DNA of 28,295 nt, taken from the NCBI GenBank assembly GCA_015501075.1, contig JADNYJ010000416.1, positions 1-28,295 of the forward strand. Direction: 5' to 3'. Made by a program: the position numbers and the translations under genes. The notes beneath the pieces were generated by a model. It had not been told where the DNA came from and searched no databases. It was given only the letters and a program-made list of their open reading frames with translations. Shown here in pieces: positions 8,294 through 17,882 of the stretch; within the stretch, counting starts at the first letter, position 1, and each line of letters opens with the position of its first letter. This stretch comes from Gymnopilus junonius. Lineage: Eukaryota > Basidiomycota > Agaricomycetes > Agaricales > Galerinaceae.

Positions 8294-10405
8294 TCAAAAC
8301 CCGTCCCTAACATTCTCACCCTCACCCTCACCCTCATCAGCATAAGCATCAGCATCATCCCCCCGTCGAGCGAGGAACGCGCCAAAGTCTCTCGCTGCTA
8401 TCGTCGTCCGCCTCGGCCCTCCTCCTGGTCTTGCTCCTGCTCCAAATCCTGCACCAGCGAAGCCGGTCATAGGGAACCCACCGCTTCCCGTACCACCCCC
8501 GCTCCCACCAATACGTGCACTGGGAAACTCCTCTTTCTTGGTTATGGGCCTCTCATCACCAGCACCGACGCTGTGCATGCTGTTCGTGCTGTTGAGTTCA
8601 GGCACAGGAGAAGTAGGAGCGGGGGTGAGCGAAGGAGATCTCTTCTTCTTCCTCTCTTTCTCCTTCTCCTGTTTCTTCTCCTTCTCCCTTAATACCAACT
8701 CATCTTCCAGATCAAACAACCCCTGACCACGTTCGATCGTATTCGTGTTCAAGTTCGGGTGAGCGCTTGGGCTGATCACACCCGTGAATGAAGGTGAGGC
8801 TGGGGAATAAGGAGGGGAGGGTGGTGGGATGGAGGGGGAGTGGGGTTGGGAGTGGGAGGTTCCGGAACCTGATGCGGAAGCGGAAGCAGATGCCGAAGCA
8901 GAGGCGGAGGCTGAAGAACGTGAATGTGTCGTATGCGAAGATGAGGAGTGTTTAGACCCCGAAGAGGAGGATTTCTTGCTCTTAGCACCAACATGGGAAG
9001 GATGAGGCTTAGGATCGAGTGACATTTGAGCTTGACCTTCTTCAGGATGAGGCTGGAATTGAGTGTGGTAAGGACTCGGCGAGTTCATCCTGGAGTGAGA
9101 ATGAGACGAGGAAGATTGAGAAAGGGACAGAGTGCGTGAGTGGGAGCGGGATGAATGCGACTGGGACTGGGACTGGGACTGTGAGTTTGTGTGCGTGTGC
9201 GTGTGCGTGTGTGATTGGGAATGGAGGTGCTTCAACACATTCCGCGGATCAGGGAACATCTGCGCTCCTCGGTCGCTGGTAGACGCAGACGTCCGACTCC
9301 GCGAATCAGAGCCTAAACCACCCGTACCAGCATGGCGGGGGGGCTTACGCGCGTACATCCCTCCGTCCAAGTCAGCTGCGTCATCTTCATCCTCCTGATC
9401 CTGATTTAGATTTAAAGGGTTGGAATGATGTGTAGCCGGAGGTGGAGGAACAAAGCCGCCCGAGACGAAACGGCCGAACCCCTCTGAACCCGAATCGGAG
9501 GGCGCACCGGGGTACATCGTGTTGGATATACGTGGGTAGCCACTTTTAGGTTTAATAGTGGGGGGAGGAATCATATCCCCAGCTGCCGTGCTGCCCTGGA
9601 ATCCCTCAAACTCCACACCACCCTCGCCATCGCCCCCTCGCTGGTGCTGCTCCCCATCACCAGCCAACGCCAACGCCTCCGCGGCCCTCCTCATCTCCTT
9701 CCGCTCCCTCCTCCTGCGTCTCCTCTCCTCCTTCTCCTCTCTCTCCCTCTGTCTTCTCTCAGCTTCAGCAGCGATCTGCGCTGATTCGGCCACGGAAGCT
9801 TCGAGCGCGGCGGCGGCTTTGTCAGGGGAGGACAAGGCGTTGATGGTGGCCACGTCGAGCGGGGCAGCGTCAGAGTCGAATGTGGCAGTGTGGGGTGGGT
9901 TCGGCCCGGAAGACGAGCTGGAGGTGGAAGTTGCGCTCGTTTTCCTTGAACGACGGGATTGGGATTGAGAGGAGGAGGAGGAAGGCCCAGCGTAAAGCGC
10001 GTCCTCGCTATTTTCATCGAGGTGTATAGGCGGGGGCACAGCGCGTCCGAAGAGATTATACCCAAACAGGGTAATCGATGCATTCTTCTTCTTCTTCGAC
10101 TTGCTCTTCTTCTTCCTCCTTCTATCCGCCCCAAAATTCGAATGCAACGACATCCGCTCAGCATCCACGTCCGTATCCTCCCCGGGGTCCGCTAACAAGC
10201 CCTGCAGCTCATCAGGACGCGCACGGGGGATCCGGTTCACGGCGGAGTGGTATAGCTGGTTCTGCGGGTCATCAGAGTCATAGTCCGGAGCTGGGCCGCC
10301 GTTGCGGCCTAGAGCAATAGCGGACTTGGGCTTGATGCATGGTAAGCAGGAGTTGAAGGCGATTTGGACGGTGTCGGACCATGAGAAGGAGGTCACGGCG
10401 GCCAT
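8294..10405 (-). CDS. Large intrinsically disordered protein of unknown function, single exon
   Basis: One open frame of 703 codons starts at the ATG at 10405. I cannot assign a named family. The N-terminus SWSDTVQIAFNSCLPCIKP is non-repetitive and holds a CLPC pair that could be lipidated or bind metal; this is speculation. A basic cluster RRRKKKSKSKKKK at about residues 94-106 is a likely nuclear-localisation or RNA-binding patch, followed by the hydrophobic segment ASITLFGYNLFGRAVPPP. A charged Ala/Glu/Arg helix at about 195-255 is probably a coiled coil. The middle is made of low-complexity runs: a His-Thr run, Ser-Gln runs, a long Ser-Ala run, and a Pro/Ser block. Another Glu/Lys helix lies near FDLEDELVLREKEKK. 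The C-terminus is Gly-rich and ends with a compact segment around TTIAARDFGAFLARRGDD. The lack of introns over 2.1 kb is unusual beside its intron-rich neighbours. Gene existence is well supported by codon-scale structure and length. Confidence 0.75.
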   Translation of the reverse strand: MAAVTSFSWSDTVQIAFNSCLPCIKPKSAIALGRNGGPAPDYDSDDPQNQLYHSAVNRIPRARPDELQGLLADPGEDTDVDAERMSLHSNFGADRRRKKKSKSKKKKNASITLFGYNLFGRAVPPPIHLDENSEDALYAGPSSSSSQSQSRRSRKTSATSTSSSSSGPNPPHTATFDSDAAPLDVATINALSSPDKAAAALEASVAESAQIAAEAERRQREREEKEERRRRRRERKEMRRAAEALALAGDGEQHQRGGDGEGGVEFEGFQGSTAAGDMIPPPTIKPKSGYPRISNTMYPGAPSDSGSEGFGRFVSGGFVPPPPATHHSNPLNLNQDQEDEDDAADLDGGMYARKPPRHAGTGGLGSDSRSRTSASTSDRGAQMFPDPRNVLKHLHSQSHTHTHTHTNSQSQSQSQSHSSRSHSRTLSLSQSSSSHSHSRMNSPSPYHTQFQPHPEEGQAQMSLDPKPHPSHVGAKSKKSSSSGSKHSSSSHTTHSRSSASASASASASASASGSGTSHSQPHSPSIPPPSPPYSPASPSFTGVISPSAHPNLNTNTIERGQGLFDLEDELVLREKEKKQEKEKERKKKRSPSLTPAPTSPVPELNSTNSMHSVGAGDERPITKKEEFPSARIGGSGGGTGSGGFPMTGFAGAGFGAGARPGGGPRRTTIAARDFGAFLARRGDDADAYADEGEGEGENVRDGF
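9160..9213. repeat. Hexamer microsatellites inside the disordered-protein gene
   Basis: Two adjacent hexanucleotide arrays, (ACTGGG)n at 9160-9180 and (GTGTGC)n at 9189-9213, are read on the minus strand as Ser-Gln and His-Thr runs. Their period is a multiple of three, so length change keeps the frame. Confidence 0.85.
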
Positions 10406-12238
10406 TGGTTGGTGAGTGCTGAGTAATTTGAATCTGAATCTGATTCAGAGTCTAGAGGCACGACAGAGTGGGGGACTCCTGTACTGAAGATTTCGGGGAC
10501 TACAGAAGGAAAGAGGTGAGGAGGCCTATGAAAGCGTTTTCAGCACTCGCTCTGAGTGGGAGACCGGCGAGAAAGGTGTTGTGTACCGAGGAAAATATAA
10601 AAGCACCTGATTTTCGCTTCAGAGCGTGCGTGCCGCGTGAAAGAATCCCCAAAGAAAGAATAGCTCCCGCAAGTTGGGCTGATGGTACAAATTCCGTCCG
10701 TTATAATACAGTGAGTTGGTGAGATAGAATGGTCAAGAGGCGGGGTTGGAGAGAACAGCAGTCATTGAACTGAAGCAAGTCGATCGACTGGAATGCAGTC
10801 TGACTCGTAAATACAACTGTGTAACTGCGCTTCGGAGATTAAATACGTAAGCAGGTTAACTTGGCGTTTTTCATTCGGACTTTCAAAATTAAATCAATTG
10901 CTTTCCATTCTCTCTTCTCTTGCTTCCCCTTCCTCGTCCTCCTTACTTGCTCCTGGTAAGATCCTCAAACTCCTATCTCAAATTCTTAGAAGCTCGTCGC
11001 TCATCAGTGCCACCTCATTTGGGGGTACATTCTCTGGTGCTTACGAGCTCACCGCTTGTGTCAATATAGGAGTTTGACAATCCTTGCTCACCCACGTTCT
11101 GGTCTTTTTTTTCCTTTTGTTGCACTCTTTTTCCTTGATTTTACGATTCCAGTTCAAATAACGGATTGCGACTCGTCGGTTAACAAACCTTTTACCCAAA
11201 TCCTCCTCTTATCCCGTGCTTGAACCGCCTGTCTTAGTCTATGCATCATAGACGATTATCGATTACCGAAATACGACAAGGAGAAAACTTCTTCTCCCTT
11301 GATCCTATTCACAATATAGCACCGAGATAATACCCACCCTTCACAACGTTCTCTTTCTCCTTAAATTCCTCTTTGATGAGAGTTCTCTCTCCAGTCCCAC
11401 ATCCCCATCGATGCTCTGTAGAAAGTGCGATTTGGCTCAGATAGAAACCCACAGCAGCGACGCACGCAGTCGAATCCAAGCCCGAGTCCTGAATATTGTA
11501 CTCTAGACTAAGTATGCGCGAAGTCGGGGAATAGAATTTGTATATACATCGTATATTGTGTATAGACGGACTTCTCCGAGTCAGCGCATCATGTACGAGT
11601 AAACGCCCTGATGTCGAGCTAGACTGTAGAGCATAGGGAATGTACGAATCCTTAAAGACGACAAGCTAGCGTGTCCTCCGAGTCCTTTCGTACCTCTCTG
11701 CCGTATTATAGTGCCTTATCTTTTTCTTCTGTTTTCCTTCTGTATGTTGTGTCATCTTGGATCTTACGTCTTTTTCTTAGATCTTTTATCGCTTATTACG
11801 TTTCTCTGATCAACCTACTTCTGTCAGTCCATTTGAACTTCGGAGTACCTCCCTCAGCGGTCTTTCGCAATTGCCACACTTGAGATTTTCTTACAAGAAG
11901 GCCATCCGAAATACAAGGTTTTGTGAGGGGCGATGAAGTCTGGTTGCATGAGCTCTACATTTGAAACATTCGTTTACATAAATATTTCAACATGCACTTG
12001 TTTATAATAGTATGAGGTATGTGCTGCTGTTATTGTTGAGTTTCTCAAATATCTGGCCGTTAATTGAGGCGACCAGGCTTGCTTCGGGTAACGTATGCCG
12101 CGCGCCGGCTCCAGGGCAACTGTTGCGTCATTTCCGGATCACTCGACCACGTTCAGAAGTTTTCAACCTCTTTGTTCCACCACCTCAAAGCAAAGCATAA
12201 CCGCACTTCCATATTACACGATATTTTCCGGCTCTACT
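10406..12238. other. 1.8-kb stretch without a recognisable gene
   Basis: The left end is the upstream region of the minus-strand gene starting at 10405. Around 10905-10955 the plus strand is a CT-rich tract followed by a GTAAGA donor-like site, a pattern often seen at transcription starts and 5' leaders in basidiomycetes, but no downstream coding exon could be joined to it. TATA-like sequence occurs at about 10595-10602 and 12001-12007. A non-coding transcript is possible but not shown. Confidence 0.4.
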
Positions 12239-13860
12239 ATGGCGGTGTGTATGTTCTGCAAAGGATTTGAGGATCCTGGCCCCTTCAAGCCGTATCACCC
12301 ATGCCACCTCGCCTCGGATGGTACAGCATGCCAGCCATGCGATGCAATGAAACAAATCGAGGCCGAAATTGCAGCTGCAAAGGACAGGCTGAACGAGTTA
12401 TTCGAACGCCATCGAAAAGCCCGAGCTCAGATGAACGCCCTCCACGATCCCATGTCCGCACGCTTCCCAGTCGAAATCGGTTCAAAAATCTTCGAAATGT
12501 GTATCCCGACGGAGCTGTACAACATATCCATTCCTGAGAAAAGACGTTCATTGGCTGATCGTCAAGCTTTGGCTATCCCATTTACCTTGGGGGCATTATG
12601 CCAGAATTGGAGGAAGATTGCGTGGTCAACTCCTGGCGTCTGGAATTTCATCGACATAGATGCTGATAGGTTGGCTAACTGGGTCGAGCTGCAGGATATA
12701 GCGGTAGAGTGGCTATTTAGATCCTGCGATCTCCCTTTGACTGTCAAAGTCCATTCCTCTTCGACATCGTCTGATGAGAAAACGATATTGTGTGTGCAGG
12801 CTTTAGCCGAGTACCTCAATGAGTTGTCGCCGCGCTGGCAGACACTTGATCTCGCACTGCCTGGAGAATACTTTTCTCTGTTTCACGGCAAAGGTCTAGC
12901 TTGTCCTCTCCTTCACACGCTCAAACTCAAAAAATATGGACACCATTCCCAAGAGTGCAATTTTTATCTGGAAAACGCCAAACCTAGGGAACTTCTCCTC
13001 GGTGACAGTGTCACCCTCAAATCCCTCCAAGTCGGATTTTACAATCTGACACGTGCCAATGTACCCTGCTTCGATGCCGAGGAATGCGCTGGATTCTTCA
13101 AACAAGCTGCTTTGCTCGAGAGTTGTGTTGTCCGGTTTACAGGATGTCAAGCTGATTCACCTTTACTTGGGGAAGTTATTGCTCTCCCATGTCTTCGCAA
13201 ACTCGAAGTTCAAGATGGAAAGTCGGTGGCTATGTTATTAACCAACATCTCTTGTCCTGCATTGGAAAGTCTTACATTCAAGGATCTTGAATATGGGGCA
13301 CTCAAGGGCGACACTATACTATCATTCCTTACACGTTCATCGTGCCATCTGCGAAAGTTACGTATCTCGGAGTCACCCTTCGACAACATGAAATAGTCTC
13401 ACTGTTGGGAGGCGTACCTTCCCTTCAACATTTGAACATCCATCCATATGAATCAGATGAGGCCATCGCCCAGGAAAATGTCGGTGAAGTCCAGTTTCTT
13501 CCACTACTCAAATCTTTTAGATATTTGATTTGTGATCCCCTACTTTGGACGTGGGACCAGTTGTTGGACAGCCTTGACAAGCTAGGTCCTGGTAGAAGGC
13601 CGCTGAAGACTATGCGGATATATTTAAGCACATGGCAGGGTTTCTACCTTGATGTTGACTCCCTGGCTCGCATTGATAAACTCTCACAAGCCGGGTTGAA
13701 ACTGATGATCTACGAGGGGTTTAAATCCGTGAATATTATCAAGAGGTCAAGAAATTATCATCTTAACAGCTGCAAGCTTCTTCCAAGTTGGCCAACCCGA
13801 AAGCGGGTCCGGTACTTGAAGACTCTGCAGTGCAGTAGCCATCGCCAGCATTATCTCTAA
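12239..13860 (+). pseudogene. F-box protein, first tandem copy, broken by a 1-nt deletion
   Basis: This copy aligns over its whole length with the gene at 14277-15944. The start at 12239 is chosen because MAVCMFC aligns with the CMFC of the second copy; an upstream in-frame ATG at 12095 adds no conserved sequence. Residues 4-34 carry C-x2-C-x14-C-x8-C-x2-C. A charged coil (about 40-65) follows, then LHDPMSARFPVEIGSKIFEMCIP, the F-box-like segment, and then degenerate leucine-rich-repeat-like blocks. The frame stops at 13394-13396 after 385 residues. Homology continues in another frame (EIVSLLGGVPSLQHLNIHP onward) to the stop at 13858-13860. Compared with copy two, the stretch from GAG to CTGTTG is 32 nt instead of 33, so one base is missing near 13388-13392. 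F-box proteins act as substrate receptors of SCF ubiquitin ligases. A truncated product keeping knuckle, coil and F-box is possible. Intron-free like its paralogue. Confidence 0.7.
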
Positions 13861-14276
13861 GGTCATGAACGCCACTTTGCTTCACTATATACATAATTTT
13901 ACAATCACATCCCATGCATACGAAACTTGAGCTCCTCTACTTAATTATCGGTGACATAAATGGCACCCAGAATACATGGCGTTTCAGCCATTCCTTCTCT
14001 GACCTGCTATGGGTGAGCTGGTAATCCATCATGATCTTGTACCGATGATATGCTAGCTTAAACCCTTGCCGGAACCAAATCACTAGTGTCCATGCCAGTA
14101 TTATCGCCCTTCCACCATTATTTTCTTAGCCACGTCCACGGACATTTCCGAAATCCGGATCATGGCCCGTTCTCAACTTCTCAACCAACTACTGCATGTT
14201 TTCAACGTTCAACGTTAAACATTGAAGCAAAGCATTTCTAAAGGCTTATACCCCCTCTCTCTTACACCTCATTTCC
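13861..14276. other. Spacer between the F-box paralogues
   Basis: No gene is seen. From about 14143 to 14234 the sequence shares blocks with 12129-12198 upstream of the first copy: catttccg, ccggatca, tttcaac and aagcaaagcat in the same order. The duplication may therefore have included the proximal promoter. This similarity is patchy. Confidence 0.45.
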
Positions 14277-15944
14277 ATGATCGAAATAACGACATGCATG
14301 TTCTGTAGATGCTTTGATGACCCCGGTCTCTTCAAGCCATTTCATGGGTGCCACCTGGCTTCAGGTGGTGCGGCTTGCCAGCCATGCCTCACAATGCAAG
14401 AAATCGAATCCGAAATCGCTGCCGTAAAGGACAAGCTTTACAAGTTATTCGAACGCCATCGAAAGGCGCGCGTGCAGATGAACGACCTCCATGACCCGAT
14501 GTCCGCACGTCTCCCAGTCGAGATTATCTCCAAGATCTTCCAGACATGCATACCAACAGAATTGTTCAGTGCATCTCCATATATGGAAGAACAACCACAG
14601 GCTAATCGTCGACTTCTCGCTACTCCTTTCACTTTGGGGGCCGTATGCCGAAATTGGAGGGACATTGCGTGGTCGACTCCTGGCGTGTGGAATTTTATCG
14701 ACATAGATGCCGATAAAGTGGGTAAACGGGTCGAGTTGCAGGATTTGGCAATGGAGTGGTTGTCCCGATCCGGGAATCTACCTTTGTCTCTCAAAGTCCA
14801 CTCCTCTTCAAAAACGTTCAGCCCGAGAACATCATTGGGCGTACGGGCCTTATCCGAGTGTCTCAACAAATTGTCACCACGTTGGCAGACACTTGATTTG
14901 ACATTGCCGAGAGACTGGCTCTCTCTGTTTCAAGGCACTTACGAAACCCCTAGCATTCTTCAGTCGCTCAGACTGGAAACGAAAAGGTTGTCTGAAGGTG
15001 ACAGCGGGTTTGAGATGGCAAATGCCAGTCCTAGGGAACTTCGGCTCTGTGGCGATTTCTCTTTCAATTCCATTGCAATTGGATTTAACCGGCTAACCCA
15101 CATACAAGTATTCAGAATTGGCCTCAAGGAATGTGTTGAAATGGCCAAACACGCGCAGCTGCTTGAGAGCTTTGCAATTATTGGAACAAAACAGCCCGAC
15201 CAAGACGATTCGTCCTTCTCTGGCAAAGTTGTCACTCTCCCATGCCTTCGGAGACTCAGAATTTGCGATAGAATTGGTGTGAGCCCGTTATTAACATGTA
15301 TTTCCTGCCCCGCTTTGGAAACCCTGACCTTCGAAAATGTTCAGTATGGTCGACTAGGCCTTGCTACACTCTCCTTCCTGATACACTCTTCATGCCATCT
15401 TCAACAATTATTTTTCCTTGAGACCCCCATCAATGACAGTGACATGATATCTCTGTTGAAAGGTATACCCTCCCTCCGACACCTCCATGTTTCCCCATGC
15501 TTCTGGGTCTGGAAGGAGGAAAATCTTCTGGAGCGACTCACAGAGACTGTCATCTCAGATGAAAATGTTGAAGAAGGACAGTTTCTTCCACTGCTCAACT
15601 CTTTTACATATTTGATCAATCGGCCCTGGCATTGGACATGGAACAAGTTATTCGCCGAGGTCGAGAAGCTATTTGGTATGAGACAAAGGTCCTTGAAGTT
15701 TATTCAGTTATATATCGAGGGCTGGAGCGCAAACGATGCCCCTTTGTCCTACATTGATGTGGACGTCCTAGATCACATTCACAATCTATGGGAGGCAGGG
15801 ATGAAGCTTGCAATTTTTACTGAAATAGAAGACGTGGACATTATTAAAACATCTACAAATTATCACCATTCTAGACAGTCACAAACTTCTTCAGAGTCGA
15901 TTATCCAGAGATCCAGTGGACATAAAGATTCAGCAGTGCTCTAG
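14277..15944 (+). CDS. F-box protein with N-terminal Cys-rich knuckle, intact tandem copy
   Basis: A single 555-codon frame. Residues 7-37 have C7-x2-C10-x14-C25-x8-C34-x2-C37 with His23 and His26 nearby, a likely zinc-binding fold. Residues about 40-68 are a charged coiled coil. LHDPMSARLPVEIISKIF (about 71-88) is the F-box-like motif characteristic of Agaricomycete F-box proteins. The remainder, with blocks such as LPCLRRLRI, CPALETLTF and IPSLRHLHV, looks like irregular leucine-rich repeats that would form the substrate-binding face. By family knowledge it would bind Skp1 in an SCF E3 ligase; its substrate is unknown. No intron is needed. The copy upstream in the same orientation is its paralogue and carries a frameshift, so this one is probably the functional member. 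The start is the first ATG, four codons before CMFC. The C-terminal 25 residues are Ser/Gln-rich and differ from the paralogue. Confidence 0.85.
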   Translation: MIEITTCMFCRCFDDPGLFKPFHGCHLASGGAACQPCLTMQEIESEIAAVKDKLYKLFERHRKARVQMNDLHDPMSARLPVEIISKIFQTCIPTELFSASPYMEEQPQANRRLLATPFTLGAVCRNWRDIAWSTPGVWNFIDIDADKVGKRVELQDLAMEWLSRSGNLPLSLKVHSSSKTFSPRTSLGVRALSECLNKLSPRWQTLDLTLPRDWLSLFQGTYETPSILQSLRLETKRLSEGDSGFEMANASPRELRLCGDFSFNSIAIGFNRLTHIQVFRIGLKECVEMAKHAQLLESFAIIGTKQPDQDDSSFSGKVVTLPCLRRLRICDRIGVSPLLTCISCPALETLTFENVQYGRLGLATLSFLIHSSCHLQQLFFLETPINDSDMISLLKGIPSLRHLHVSPCFWVWKEENLLERLTETVISDENVEEGQFLPLLNSFTYLINRPWHWTWNKLFAEVEKLFGMRQRSLKFIQLYIEGWSANDAPLSYIDVDVLDHIHNLWEAGMKLAIFTEIEDVDIIKTSTNYHHSRQSQTSSESIIQRSSGHKDSAVL

Positions 15945-16245
15945 ACTCTAGTCTTTATTCCCATTGGTCTGTAGCACAAATAATTTAGGGCATGAACTCA
16001 GAGACAATTAAAAGAAGATGACGGTTAAGTCAATCCCGCAATGGTGATGTTTTCGTCAGCAGCTAAATGAAGAGACCAGTCTAGACATCAATGGCTGGAT
16101 GTAATCTACAGAGCATAACACAATACTATGAGGTGCATAGAATGTACAGGAAGGCGGAATGAATCTTTCAACACAGATTGTTTTTACTTATTCAACAATC
16201 TTCTCAAGGCTGCGACACCCACAGACACTGCTGGCACTGACTAGT

Positions 16246-16642
16246 GTTTCCTTAAGAAACAGTAGCTAGGAAACACGTCATATGACTTCCAATAAATGTT
16301 TATTTAGAAAACAAGAAAAGTATTTCTTTAGGAAAAAACAAGGGAAACTGAATTCGTGTTTCTGTCCTTTTTCTCATGTAATTACCTTTCTTGTATCCTG
16401 TGGTGTTTTCTTTAGAAACAGTACAGAAATAGATAATATGTTTTCCTCCTGTTCCCTTTGTAAAAATTGGAAACTGTTTCTCAAGGTGTAGTCTCAAGAA
16501 ATATCAACTATGTTTATTAGCCCTGTATCCTAAGTAAGTATTATTCCTGTATCTAAAATAAACAGAGAACGTGTTTCCAAAGGAAACAACAAGGTAATTA
16601 ACAGCCAGGGCTGTTTTCTGTTTTTTTTTTCTAAAGTAAACA
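16246..16642. repeat. AT-rich block with a recurring palindromic motif, MITE-like
   Basis: A motif close to TGTTTNCTTWAGAAACA recurs at about 16246, 16298, 16404, 16572 and, on the opposite strand, 16625-16642. A weaker copy lies at about 16321. The outermost copies face each other as imperfect ~15-bp terminal inverted repeats (TGTTTCCTTAAGAAA against TGTTTACTTTAGAAA), giving a ~0.4-kb element. No clear target-site duplication was found and nothing in it codes. Composition differs sharply from the CpG-rich sequence that begins at 16646. Confidence 0.5.
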
Positions 16643-16645
16643 GTC

Positions 16646-16692
16646 ATCGACTCGCTCATCGACTCGATCATCGTGTCGATGAGCAAGTCGAT
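16646..16692. repeat. 47-bp near-perfect palindrome rich in TCGA
   Basis: Two 23-bp arms around a central C pair with two mismatches (arm ATCGACTCGCTCATCGACTC followed by GAT). It could form a cruciform or hairpin. It sits exactly between the AT-rich motif block ending at 16642 and the first ~115-bp direct repeat starting at 16695. Confidence 0.85.
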
Positions 16693-16694
16693 TT

Positions 16695-16808
16695 AGACGA
16701 TGAATGACTCGACGAGCGGGTCGATGACGATGCGCTCAGAGACACGCGTAACGACGCGAAGATAAATGCGTCGACTCGACTTGCAAACGCGATGAACGCG
16801 TCAACTCC
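16695..16808 (+). repeat. Direct repeat, left copy
   Basis: This copy matches 17883-18007 over about 115 bp in the same orientation, including the identical core GCGCTCAGAGACACGC and GCGTCGACTCGACT. It lacks a 13-nt stretch present in the right copy. It is dense in TCGA and CG dinucleotides. Confidence 0.85.
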
Positions 16809-17013
16809 AAATGTCTCGAACTGCCCGCCCATACTTGGCCTTCCGCTCCCTCCAGTGTTGTCTTGGCGAGCCCCTCAACACTGAATTCAACAAATTGACA
16901 AATCATTGACCATTCTGGACTGAGTGAGTAAGTTGCCTGTCTTCTCTCACCAATTTTCACTTGCTCAGCTATTCCACAGTCGACATCCACACCTCTGCCC
17001 CTCGTAGCACAAG

Positions 17014-17799
17014 ATGATACCTTGGGTCGGCAAGGTAAGTTTCGTCTCGTTTTTTTGATGAGCAACATACACACCTGTGCCCACACCTCAGGTGCCAGCA
17101 GCCCCTCATCCACAGCTTGACCTGGCCACAAGAGGCTACACACAATCCACGGCCGGGTAGGTTCGCAGGAGGGATTTTGACTGAGAGGCAGGTAAGGAGT
17201 GTACCTTCTGCTGGCGCTGTCTCTCTGACATCCACTCACCTCTTTCTTTGTCTTTCTCCAAGTAACCTAGCCACCGCGGTCTGCATCTTCGACACCACTG
17301 GAAACAGCACCAGCACTGAGTCCAAGTCGAAGATGATTGGTTGGAGGGGCATAAACAATGATAGCGTGGGTCGGACGCTTGGAATGGTTGGCGACGGCGA
17401 CGGCGTTGGGTGGAGGTTCACAGGGCGGGAGGAACCTTTATCGGAAAGGTAAGCGGACTGCCGTTTCTTGATAAACGACATTCACCTTCTCATCATAGCT
17501 CTGCATATACCATCCTTCAAGGGCTCAGTCATCACCGCCATTCAGAGCATCTGGCAGCGCGACTTTCGAGTTGCGATGGAAGAGATCGCGGCAACCACGA
17601 GTCGGGGAAGACTCATAGCGTATGGGCAAGGTGAGTTTCGGTTCTTGGCCGTCGTACTCTGCGGCTTACCTTTCTCTTTGCCAGTTCTTCTGTATCACGA
17701 TACCTAAGCGGCGGTGAGAGAATAGGTAAGCCCGCTGCTTTCTCTTGCTAATTGTAATGCTTACCTTCAGTACAGAATCTGTCGACGGGCCCAACGTAG
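17014..17799 (+). CDS. Candidate six-exon gene inside the direct-repeat-bounded segment
   Basis: The model has exons 17014-17034, 17092-17156, 17263-17448, 17499-17630, 17685-17725 and 17771-17799 (474 nt, 157 aa). All junctions are GT/AG, intron lengths are 57, 106, 50, 54 and 45, and the phases join into one frame ending in TAG. Intron 3' ends have the CACCT...CAG pattern seen in neighbouring introns. I do not recognise the product: it is hydrophilic, with NLATAVCIFDTTGNST, a Gly/Asp-rich patch GMVGDGDGVGW and a His/Arg-rich exon 4. No membrane span or signal peptide is seen. The whole model lies between the two direct repeats (16695-16808 and 17883-18007). Because exons were chosen to keep the frame open, chance cannot be excluded. 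It may instead be a decayed gene fragment or a spliced non-coding RNA. Confidence 0.3.
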
Positions 17800-17882
17800 T
17801 CGCCTCGCTCGCCTTGCTTCCAGAAATCAAAATTTTCCGTTTGGGAGGCCACCAACGCCAGAACTCGTGTACCTGCCCTTCA

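Noticed and set aside
8538..10320. Several plus-strand reading frames opposite the disordered-protein gene
   Set aside because: They are mirror frames of low-complexity codons, with compositions such as Ser/Leu or Cys runs that match the repeats and not a protein family.
11671..11883. 70-codon plus-strand frame with hydrophobic content (FLLYVVSSWILRLFLRS)
   Set aside because: There is no in-frame ATG in a plausible position, no partner exon and no recognisable family; T/C-rich DNA readily produces Leu/Phe/Ser runs.
16300..16497. Overlapping frames on both strands in the AT-rich block
   Set aside because: They arise from the repeated GTTTC/GAAAC motif and encode Lys/Phe-rich strings without family features.
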